A DNA stretch of 12,653 nucleotides, from NCBI GenBank assembly GCA_035640155.1, contig DASQWR010000220.1, positions 1 through 12,653 on the forward strand, in the 5' to 3' direction. The stretch is from JALYQB01 sp035640155 (lineage in GTDB: Bacteria; Actinomycetota; Actinomycetes; Mycobacteriales; Pseudonocardiaceae). Both the position numbers and the translations under genes were made by a program. This document shows, one piece after another, positions 7,226 to 12,653 of the stretch. The notes under the pieces were generated by a model. That model saw only the letters and a list, made by a program, of their open reading frames with translations. It ran no database searches and was not told where the DNA came from. Within the stretch, counting starts at the first letter, position 1; each line of letters starts with the position of its first letter.

Positions 7226-7307
7226 CCTGACAGAAGGGGCGTGCCACTGCAGTCATTAGCCTGTGAAACAGCTAGCCCGAGCAGTGCCGCACCCGGAGGA
7301 TCCCGTC
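7226..7307. promoter_or_regulatory. Divergent intergenic region between the permease and pepA
   Basis: These 82 bases must hold both promoters, as the genes are transcribed away from each other. I see no convincing -35/-10 pair in either direction; a TAGCCT at 7257 is only a weak -10 candidate for pepA. The space is too small for a glycine riboswitch upstream of the permease-gcvT operon. Confidence 0.35.
7295..7300 (+). promoter_or_regulatory. Ribosome binding site that sets the pepA start
   Basis: GGAGGA ends 7 bases before the GTG at 7308. An upstream in-frame GTG at 7263 has no such sequence, so 7308 is preferred. Confidence 0.75.
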
Positions 7308-8813
7308 GTGACCACCCCGAAGCTCACCCTCACCGACGCCGCGGTCACCACCGCCACCGCCGATGCCCTCGTCGTGGGCACCGTGCAGGGAGCCGACGGA
7401 CCACGGTTGGCGTCCGGGAACGAGGACGTCGCCGCCGCGTTCGACGGCGGTCTCGTCGAGCTGCTCACCCTGCTCGGAGCGAGCGGCAAGGCGGACGAGG
7501 TGGTGAAGCTGCCGACCAGGGGGGCCATCGCCGCGCCGCTGCTGGTGGCCGCCGGACTCGGGAAGGTCCAGAGCGAGCCGACCGCTGAGCAGGTGCGCCG
7601 CGCCGCCGGTGCCGCGGCCCGCGCGCTGGCGGGGACCTCCCACGCGGTCACCACGCTGTCTCAGCTGCACCTCACCGCCGCCGCGGAGGGTGCCGCGCTC
7701 GGTGCTTACACGTTCAGCCAGTACCGCTTCAGGAACGAGAGCCAGTCTCACAACGGCGACGCTCCACTGGCCCGGGTCGACCTCGCGGTGCCCGCGCCCC
7801 AGCCCGCGGCTGCCGAGCGGGAGCTGGCCAGGGCGGTGGCCGTCGCCGAGGCGGTGCACACCGCCCGCGACCTGGTGAACACCCCGCCCAACGACCTCTA
7901 CCCCGCGTCCTTCGCCGACCGTGCGGTGGCACTGGCGGAGGCCGCCGGACTGGGCACCGAGGTGCTCGACGAGGAGGCGCTGCACGCAGGCGGGTATGGC
8001 GGCATCCTCGGCGTCGGCGGCGGCTCGTCTCGCCCGCCGCGGTTGGTGCGCCTCACCCACTCCCCGGCGAGCCCGAAGTGCCGGGTGGCGCTCGTCGGCA
8101 AGGGCATCACCTTCGACACCGGCGGCATCTCGATCAAGCCAGCGGCGAACATGGACCACATGACCTCGGACATGGCCGGAGCCGCCGCGGTGGTGGCCAC
8201 CGCCGTCCTGGCGGCACGGCTGGACCTACCGGTCGAGGTGATCGCCACCGTGCCGATGGCGGAGAACATGCCCTCGGCCACCGCCTACCGTCCCGGTGAC
8301 GTGCTCTCGCTCTACGGCGGCACCACCGTGGAGGTGTTGAACACCGACGCCGAGGGTCGGCTGATCCTGGCCGACGCGCTGGTCCGCGCCTGCGAGGACT
8401 CCCCCGACTACCTCATCGACACCGCCACCCTCACCGGCGCTCAGCTCGTCGCGCTCGGCCCGCGCACGCCCGGCGTGATGGGCACCCCGGAGTTCCGCGA
8501 CCGGGTGGCCGCACTGTCCCAGCAGGTCGGCGAGAACGGGTGGGCGATGCCGCTGCCCGAGCACCTGCGCGGTGAGCTCGACTCGCGCCTCGCCGACATC
8601 GCGAACGTCGCGGGCAACCGCTGGGGCGGCATGCTCACCGCCGGGGTCTTCCTCGCCGAGTTCGTGACCGCCGACCTGCCGTGGGCGCACATCGACGTCG
8701 CCGGGCCGGCGTTCAACACCGGGTCCCCGTGGGGCTACACCGGCAAGGGCGCCACCGGGGTGCCCGTGCGGACCATGGCCGCCGTGCTCACCGACATCGC
8801 CGAGCGCGGCTGA
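7308..8813 (+). CDS. pepA: Leucyl aminopeptidase, M17 family
   Basis: The 501-residue cytoplasmic aminopeptidase removes N-terminal residues from peptides using two metal ions, and such enzymes form hexamers. All expected residues of the M17 active site are present: metal ligands K265 and D270 in GKGITFDTGG, D288 in MDHMTSDMAG, and D347 and E349 in the signature NTDAEGR, plus the catalytic K277 and R351. Their spacing agrees with E. coli PepA apart from one residue. The N-terminal domain (1 to about 165) is variable, as usual, and ends before AVHTARDLVNTPPNDLYP. The start at 7308 follows a GGAGGA sequence; a start at 7263 would add 15 residues. The gene is divergent from the permease and converges on the next gene with only 4 bases between stop codons. 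Confidence 0.95.
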   Translation: MTTPKLTLTDAAVTTATADALVVGTVQGADGPRLASGNEDVAAAFDGGLVELLTLLGASGKADEVVKLPTRGAIAAPLLVAAGLGKVQSEPTAEQVRRAAGAAARALAGTSHAVTTLSQLHLTAAAEGAALGAYTFSQYRFRNESQSHNGDAPLARVDLAVPAPQPAAAERELARAVAVAEAVHTARDLVNTPPNDLYPASFADRAVALAEAAGLGTEVLDEEALHAGGYGGILGVGGGSSRPPRLVRLTHSPASPKCRVALVGKGITFDTGGISIKPAANMDHMTSDMAGAAAVVATAVLAARLDLPVEVIATVPMAENMPSATAYRPGDVLSLYGGTTVEVLNTDAEGRLILADALVRACEDSPDYLIDTATLTGAQLVALGPRTPGVMGTPEFRDRVAALSQQVGENGWAMPLPEHLRGELDSRLADIANVAGNRWGGMLTAGVFLAEFVTADLPWAHIDVAGPAFNTGSPWGYTGKGATGVPVRTMAAVLTDIAERG

Positions 8814-8817
8814 CCAG

Positions 8818-9168
8818 TCAGCCGATGACGTCGTCGCGGTGCTCGCGCTCGCGCTGCACCCGCTGACGGGCGGTGTGGTCCCGCATCCGCTGCGGGTAGC
8901 CGACCTTCGCGACGTCGTAGACGGGAATCTTCAGCTGCTTGCCGAGCCGGCGTGCGCCGTCGTCGCCGTCGACCCGGCGCCGGGTCCACTCCCCGTCGTG
9001 TGCGACGAGGACCACGGTGGTCTCGGTGACCGTGGTCCTCGGCTCGACGAAGGCCTCCACGCCACGCCGGATCGCCGCCCACCGTTCGAGGTGATCACTG
9101 TCGGCATCGGAAGCTCCGCGCAGCACACCGGTCCGCCCGCGCCGGCGCAGCCGGTCGAACACACCCAC
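8818..9168 (-). CDS. Small conserved actinobacterial protein of unknown function
   Basis: The 116-residue protein begins MGVFDRLRRRGRTGVL and has a conserved-looking core: HLERWAAIRRGVEAFVEP, then TTVTETTVVLVAHDGEWTRR, and KQLKIPVYDVAKVGYPQRMR, with a basic, Arg/Gln-rich tail. It has no signal peptide, membrane helix, cysteines or obvious catalytic motif. The sequence alternates strand and helix like a small alpha/beta fold. I recall similar proteins between leucyl aminopeptidase and lipoamide dehydrogenase genes in actinobacteria, sometimes labelled oxidoreductase without clear grounds. It starts at a GTG 6 bases after a perfect AGGAGG, so strong translation is likely. It converges with pepA and diverges from lpd, so it has its own promoter within 9169-9326. 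Confidence 0.8.
   Translation of the reverse strand: MGVFDRLRRRGRTGVLRGASDADSDHLERWAAIRRGVEAFVEPRTTVTETTVVLVAHDGEWTRRRVDGDDGARRLGKQLKIPVYDVAKVGYPQRMRDHTARQRVQREREHRDDVIG
9007..9040. repeat. Perfect 12-bp inverted repeat with 10-base loop
   Basis: GAGGACCACGGT (9007-9018) and ACCGTGGTCCTC (9029-9040) are exact reverse complements around a 10-base spacer. The element lies inside the small conserved gene, where it encodes part of TTVTETTVVLV, and about 190 bases beyond the pepA stop. It could fold in either transcript. Confidence 0.85.
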
Positions 9169-9174
9169 GGTTCA

Positions 9175-9180
9175 CCTCCT
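9175..9180 (-). promoter_or_regulatory. Consensus ribosome binding site of the small conserved gene
   Basis: AGGAGG on the minus strand lies 6 bases before the GTG at 9168 and decides that start. Confidence 0.8.
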
Positions 9181-9314
9181 CACATCCAGCGCTCCACTGT
9201 CGATTGTGCCAGCCCGACGACCGGGATCGCCTCCTTGCTCTGGGCACCCACTCCCACGTCACCTCTCGGAAGCCGGAGTGACAAGATGGGCCGGCACGCC
9301 GTCGCTGTCTGCTC

Positions 9315-9320
9315 GAGGAG
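9315..9320 (+). promoter_or_regulatory. Ribosome binding site of lpd
   Basis: GAGGAG ends 6 bases before the GTG at 9327. The start also agrees with the family's short N-terminus before the FAD-binding strand. Confidence 0.7.
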
Positions 9321-9326
9321 ATCTTC

Positions 9327-10697
9327 GTGACCGACACCTCCGCCGACCTGGTGATCCTCGGTGGCGGTTCGGGCGGCTACGCCTGCGCGCTGCGCGCCGC
9401 GGAACTCGACCGGTCGGTGGTGTTGATCGAGAAGGACAAGCTTGGCGGCACCTGCCTGCACCGCGGCTGCATCCCGACCAAAGCGCTGCTGCACGCCGCG
9501 GAGATCGCCGACTCCGCTCGCGACGGCGACCAGTTCGGCGTCAAGACCGCCCTCGAGGGCATCGACATGGGTGGGGTGAACTCCTACAAGGACGGTGTGG
9601 TCGGCCGGCTCTACAAGGGCCTGCAGGGTCTAGTGCGCTCCCGCGGCATCAGCTTCGTCGAGGGCGCCGGCAGGTTCGTCGGCGACCGCACCGTCGAGGT
9701 TGACGGGACCCGCTACCCGGGCAGTGCGGTCGTGCTGGCCACCGGGTCGTACGCCCGCTCGCTGCCCGGTCTGCAGATCGGCGGCCGGGTGGTCACCAGC
9801 GACCAGGCCATGACGTTGGACTGGGTGCCCGAGCGCGTCGTCGTTCTCGGCGGCGGGGTGATCGGCGTGGAGTTCGCCAGCGTGTGGCGTTCCTTCGGCG
9901 CCGAGGTGACCGTGGTGGAGGCCCTCCCGCGGCTGGTGCCGGGAGAGGACGACTGGTGCTCCCGGCAGCTCGAGCGGGCCTTCCGTCGCCGCGGCATCGC
10001 CGCGAAGACCGGCGTGAGGTTCACCGGCGTCGACCAGACGGACAGCGGGGTCACCGTGAGCCTCGAGTCGGGCGAGCGGTTCGATGCGGACCTGCTGCTC
10101 GTCGCGGTCGGCCGGGGACCGAACACCGCGACCGCGGGCTTCGACGAGGCCGGCGTGCGGATGGAGCGCGGCTTCGTGCTGACCGACGAGCGGCTGCGGA
10201 CCAACATCGACGGCGTCTACGCCCTCGGTGACATCGTGCCCGGGCCGCAGCTGGCGCACCGCGGGTTCGCGCAGGGCATCTTCCTGGCCGAGGAGATCGC
10301 TGGACAGCAGCCCGCGCCGGTCAACGAGGACGGCATTCCCCGGGTCACCTACTGCCTGCCCGAGGTGGCGTCGGTCGGTCTCACCGAGGCGGCGGCGCGG
10401 GAACGCTACGGCGAGGTCGAGACGGTCATCTACGACCTCGGCGGTAACGGCAAGAGCCAGATCCTCAAGACCGCGGGCGGGGTGAAGCTGGTCCGGGCCC
10501 GCGGCGGCCCGGTGGTCGGGGTGCACATGGTCGGCGCTCGGGTCGGGGAGCTGGTCGGGGAAGCGCAGCTCACCGTGAACTGGGAGGCGCACGCGGAGGA
10601 CGTGGCCGCGCTCGTGCACGCTCACCCCACCCAGAGCGAGGCCCTCGGCGAGGCCCACCTCGCCCTGGCCGGCAAGCCGCTGCACACCCACGGCTGA
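9327..10697 (+). CDS. lpdA: Dihydrolipoamide dehydrogenase (E3 / glycine cleavage L-protein)
   Basis: The 456-residue flavoprotein reoxidises the dihydrolipoyl groups of 2-oxoacid dehydrogenase E2 and of glycine-cleavage H-protein, passing electrons through FAD to NAD+. Visible parts are the FAD-binding DLVILGGGSGGYACALRAAE, the redox disulfide C43/C48 in GGTCLHRGCIPTK, and the NAD-binding VVVLGGGVIGVEFASVW. The second FAD motif is NIDGVYALGDIV. The C-terminal interface carries the catalytic pair H433 and E438 in HAHPTQSEALGEA. Length and order are standard for the family. The gene is followed after 39 bases by the E2 gene, so it is probably cotranscribed and the E3 subunit is made with its partner. 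Sharing with the glycine cleavage system is inferred from general biology and from gcvT nearby. Confidence 0.96.
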   Translation: MTDTSADLVILGGGSGGYACALRAAELDRSVVLIEKDKLGGTCLHRGCIPTKALLHAAEIADSARDGDQFGVKTALEGIDMGGVNSYKDGVVGRLYKGLQGLVRSRGISFVEGAGRFVGDRTVEVDGTRYPGSAVVLATGSYARSLPGLQIGGRVVTSDQAMTLDWVPERVVVLGGGVIGVEFASVWRSFGAEVTVVEALPRLVPGEDDWCSRQLERAFRRRGIAAKTGVRFTGVDQTDSGVTVSLESGERFDADLLLVAVGRGPNTATAGFDEAGVRMERGFVLTDERLRTNIDGVYALGDIVPGPQLAHRGFAQGIFLAEEIAGQQPAPVNEDGIPRVTYCLPEVASVGLTEAAARERYGEVETVIYDLGGNGKSQILKTAGGVKLVRARGGPVVGVHMVGARVGELVGEAQLTVNWEAHAEDVAALVHAHPTQSEALGEAHLALAGKPLHTHG

Positions 10698-10736
10698 TCG
10701 ACGATCGGCAGTCAAGACGAGGGAGTCGGAGCAGGA

Positions 10737-12590
10737 ATGGCGCACTCCGTGGAGATGCCGGCGCTCGGGGAGAGCGTCACCGAGGGCACCGTAATCCGGT
10801 GGCTCAAGCAGGTCGGCGAGCCCGTCAAGGTCGACGAACCCCTCCTGGAGGTGTCCACCGACAAGGTCGACACCGAGATCCCGTCGCCAGCGGCCGGCGT
10901 GCTGCAGCGGATCGTCGTCGCCGAGGACGAGACGGTCGAGGTGGGCGCCCAACTGGCGCTGATCGGTGACGAGGGTGAGAGCTCGGTCCAGGCTGGACGC
11001 GGTGACGAGATGCCTGCGGAGGAGTTCGTAGCAGCCGAGCCGGACCGCGTTGAGCCGGACCGCGCGGGGCCCGTCCGCGCGGGGCTGGACCGTGCTGAGC
11101 GGGCCGCAACCGGGGGCGCCCACAGATTGCCCGACTCCGATGGTTCGGACCGGGCCGGCGGAACACCGGTGACGATGCCCGCGCTCGGGGAGAGCGTCAC
11201 CGAGGGCACCGTCATCCGGTGGCTCAAGCAGGTCGGTGAGCCCGTCAAGGTCGACGAACCGCTTCTCGAGGTGTCCACCGACAAGGTCGACACCGAGATC
11301 CCGTCTCCGGTCGCCGGTACCGTGCTGGAGATCAGCGTCGGGGAGGACGAGACCGTCCAGGTCGGTGCCCGGCTCGCCGTCGTCGGGGCCGGCACCGCCG
11401 GGGGTGGCGAGCATCGGGCCGCCCCGCCGGGCCGCATCCGATCCGAGCCGGTCGAGGAGCAGGCCGACGAGGAAGCAGCCCAGGCCGAGGCCGCTGCAGT
11501 GCCCGAGCCCATGCCCCATTTCGAGGTCTCGCCCCAGCCCGAGGCCAGGCCCCACCTCGAGGTCACGCCCCAGCCCGAGCCCGAGCCGACGCCTCCGCGG
11601 ATGCCCCCGCCCGACAGCCGGGAGCCCCAGCAGGCCGGCGACGCACTGCAGCTCACCACGCCGTACGTCACCCCGCTGGTCCGCAAGCTGGCCAGCGAGC
11701 ACGGCGTGGACCTCTCGACGGTGCAGGGCACCGGTGTCGGCGGCCGGATCCGCAGGCAGGACGTGCTCGCGACCCTCGAGCAGCAGGCACCGGAGCCGGA
11801 ACCCACTCGGTCGGAGGCGCCGGCCGGGCCGGCAGCACGGCAGCAACAGCCCACCACCGCGCCGTCAGCCCTGCGCGGCCGGACCGAGAAGATGTCGCGG
11901 CTCCGCTCGGTCATCGCCAAGCGGATGGTGGAGTCGCTGCAGGTCTCCGCGCAGCTGACCACGGTCGTCGAGGTCGACGTCACCCGCATCGCCCGGCTCC
12001 GCGACGGCGGCAAGCGTGACTTCGCTGCCCGGGAGGGCGTCACTCTGTCGTTCCTGCCGTTCTTCGCGAAGGCCACCGTGGAGGCGCTCAAGCACCACGT
12101 CAACGTCAACGCATCGATCGACCAGGATGCCGGTGAGATCATCTACCACGGCGCCGAGCACCTCGGAGTCGCGGTGGACACCGAGCGCGGCCTGCTCGTC
12201 CCCGTCATCCACAACGCCGGAGACCTCAACATCGCGGGCCTGGCGCGGCGGATCGCGGACGTGGCCGAGCGCACCCGGGCCAACAAGATCACACCGGACG
12301 AGCTCGGCGGCGGGACGTTCACGCTCAGCAACACCGGTTCGCGGGGTGCGCTGTTCGACACCCCGATCATCAACCAGCCACAGGTCGGCATCCTCGGCAC
12401 CGGCACCGTGGTCAAGCGCCCGGTGGTGGTCACCAGCGAGGAGGGTGACAGCATCGCGATCCGGTCGATGATGTACCTCGCGCTGTCCTACGACCACCGG
12501 CTGGTGGACGGCGCGGATGCGGCCCGCTTCCTGTCCACCGTGAAGCAGCGGCTGGAGGAAGGCGCCTTCGAGGCGGACCTCGGTCTGTAG
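10737..12590 (+). CDS. sucB: Dihydrolipoamide acyltransferase E2 (SucB/DlaT type, two lipoyl domains)
   Basis: The 617-residue protein is the core of a 2-oxoacid dehydrogenase complex. Two lipoyl domains (about 2-80 and 142-220) each carry DK in STDKVDTEIPSP, with lipoyl lysines K43 and K183. A long Pro/Glu/Ala-rich linker follows. The peripheral subunit-binding domain is at about 310-345 (YVTPLVRKLASEHGVDLSTV, GTGVGGRIRRQDVL). The catalytic domain runs from about 385 to the end, with H587 and D591 in SYDHRLVDG. Genes of this type are usually named sucB, but in actinobacteria the characterised enzyme (DlaT/AceF) is the pyruvate dehydrogenase E2, because the 2-oxoglutarate E1 there carries its own acyltransferase domain. 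The ATG at 10737 has GGAG 5 bases before it. The DNA of the two lipoyl domains is nearly identical over 135 bases. Confidence 0.95.
   Translation: MAHSVEMPALGESVTEGTVIRWLKQVGEPVKVDEPLLEVSTDKVDTEIPSPAAGVLQRIVVAEDETVEVGAQLALIGDEGESSVQAGRGDEMPAEEFVAAEPDRVEPDRAGPVRAGLDRAERAATGGAHRLPDSDGSDRAGGTPVTMPALGESVTEGTVIRWLKQVGEPVKVDEPLLEVSTDKVDTEIPSPVAGTVLEISVGEDETVQVGARLAVVGAGTAGGGEHRAAPPGRIRSEPVEEQADEEAAQAEAAAVPEPMPHFEVSPQPEARPHLEVTPQPEPEPTPPRMPPPDSREPQQAGDALQLTTPYVTPLVRKLASEHGVDLSTVQGTGVGGRIRRQDVLATLEQQAPEPEPTRSEAPAGPAARQQQPTTAPSALRGRTEKMSRLRSVIAKRMVESLQVSAQLTTVVEVDVTRIARLRDGGKRDFAAREGVTLSFLPFFAKATVEALKHHVNVNASIDQDAGEIIYHGAEHLGVAVDTERGLLVPVIHNAGDLNIAGLARRIADVAERTRANKITPDELGGGTFTLSNTGSRGALFDTPIINQPQVGILGTGTVVKRPVVVTSEEGDSIAIRSMMYLALSYDHRLVDGADAARFLSTVKQRLEEGAFEADLGL
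10755..10889 (+). repeat. Lipoyl-domain direct repeat, copy 1
   Basis: Aligned with copy 2 at 11175-11309, 420 bases downstream, these 135 bases differ at 7 positions by hand count. All differences are synonymous third-position changes, so the 45 encoded residues are identical. Similarity drops sharply just after the PSP residues. Confidence 0.9.
11175..11309 (+). repeat. Lipoyl-domain direct repeat, copy 2
   Basis: This is the partner of the copy at 10755-10889. The rest of this lipoyl domain (VAGTVLEISVGEDETVQVG) differs from the matching part of the first (AAGVLQRIVVAEDETVEVG), so the near-identity is confined to the first two-thirds of the domain. Confidence 0.9.
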
Positions 12591-12594
12591 TCCC

Positions 12595-12653
12595 ATGCCC
12601 GCAGACGCTCCGACGATTCTCGCCACCTCCGGCGGCCTCCGGGCCGGGCGCCG
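12595..12653 (+). CDS. Start of a probable peptidase E (S51 family), cut by the window edge
   Basis: After a 4-base gap from the sucB stop, an ATG opens a frame that stays open to the window edge and reads MPADAPTILATSGGLRAGR. The PTILATSGG..(P/A)GR start is characteristic of actinobacterial peptidase E-like proteins of the class-I glutamine-amidotransferase fold (recalled pattern). Only 19 codons are visible and the catalytic Ser-His region is outside. No ribosome binding site is evident, so translation may depend on coupling to sucB. Confidence 0.5.
   Translation, partial: MPADAPTILATSGGLRAGR

Larger units (their letters stand above)
9169..9326. promoter_or_regulatory. Divergent promoter region between the small conserved gene and lpd
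   Basis: These 158 bases separate two divergent starts, so promoters in both directions are expected. CAAGAT at 9282-9287 fits a -10 element for lpd in five of six positions (consensus TAAGAT-like), but no good -35 sits 17 bases before it. The assignment of any single element is weak. Confidence 0.35.

Noticed and set aside
7226..7307. Glycine riboswitch upstream of the permease-gcvT operon
   Set aside because: The divergent gap is only 82 bases and lacks the space and recognisable stems of a tandem glycine aptamer.
9630..11846. Minus-strand frame of 738 codons opposite lpd and sucB
   Set aside because: It is antisense to two genes with complete family motifs; long antisense frames are expected at this G+C, and its protein is low-complexity Arg/Gly/Leu-rich.
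10712..12142. Minus-strand Ser/Thr/Arg-rich frame of 476 codons opposite sucB
   Set aside because: Its internal repeats mirror the two lipoyl domains on the other strand; no independent coding evidence.
1..12653. CRISPR arrays, tRNA or rRNA genes, phage attachment sites
   Set aside because: No regularly spaced repeats, no cloverleaf-like sequence and no tRNA-derived direct repeat flanking the accessory block were seen by eye; a covariance-model scan was not possible.

Overview
The window looks like chromosome from a high-G+C actinobacterium, most likely of the Pseudonocardiaceae type. The reasons are very high G+C at third codon positions, frequent GTG starts, and the gene neighbourhood: leucyl aminopeptidase (pepA), a small conserved protein, dihydrolipoamide dehydrogenase (lpd) and a two-lipoyl-domain E2 acyltransferase (sucB/dlaT type). 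The genus cannot be fixed from this sequence alone.

Left part (1 to about 4,830) is accessory and damaged. At 1-207 lies the C-terminal membrane part of an M28-type peptidase on the minus strand; it has lost its N-terminus and has no start codon. Next come two minus-strand genes in tandem. The upstream one (3689 to 1645) encodes an N-terminal membrane anchor, a periplasmic-type substrate-binding domain and a von Willebrand A domain, but it is split by a -1 frameshift at a run of five G. The downstream one (1643 to 348) encodes a membrane-anchored family-1 solute-binding protein. There is no ABC permease or ATPase beside them, so a signalling or surface-adhesion role is as likely as transport. 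To their right lie a decayed IS4-type transposase (about 3,900-4,390, plus strand) and a truncated helix-turn-helix regulator (4825 towards 4570, minus strand). This block is visibly poorer in G+C than the right part (one 60-base row at 1321 has 27 G/C; one at 6841 has 46).

Right part (4,833 to 12,653) is conserved housekeeping. An APC-family amino-acid permease and gcvT form a minus-strand operon with a 4-base GTGA overlap. Divergent from it is pepA, which converges with a small conserved gene of unknown function. Divergent from that is lpd, followed 39 bases later by sucB, which encode the E3 and E2 subunits of a 2-oxoacid dehydrogenase. The window ends in the first 19 codons of what looks like a peptidase E (S51) gene. 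GcvT and Lpd (as L-protein) are both glycine-cleavage components, and Lpd also serves the pyruvate and 2-oxoglutarate complexes, so the right part centres on lipoate-dependent amino- and keto-acid oxidation.

The most interesting items are the orphan solute-binding/vWA pair with its frameshift and internal duplications, the scars of insertion at both ends of the accessory block, and the near-identical DNA of the two lipoyl domains in sucB.
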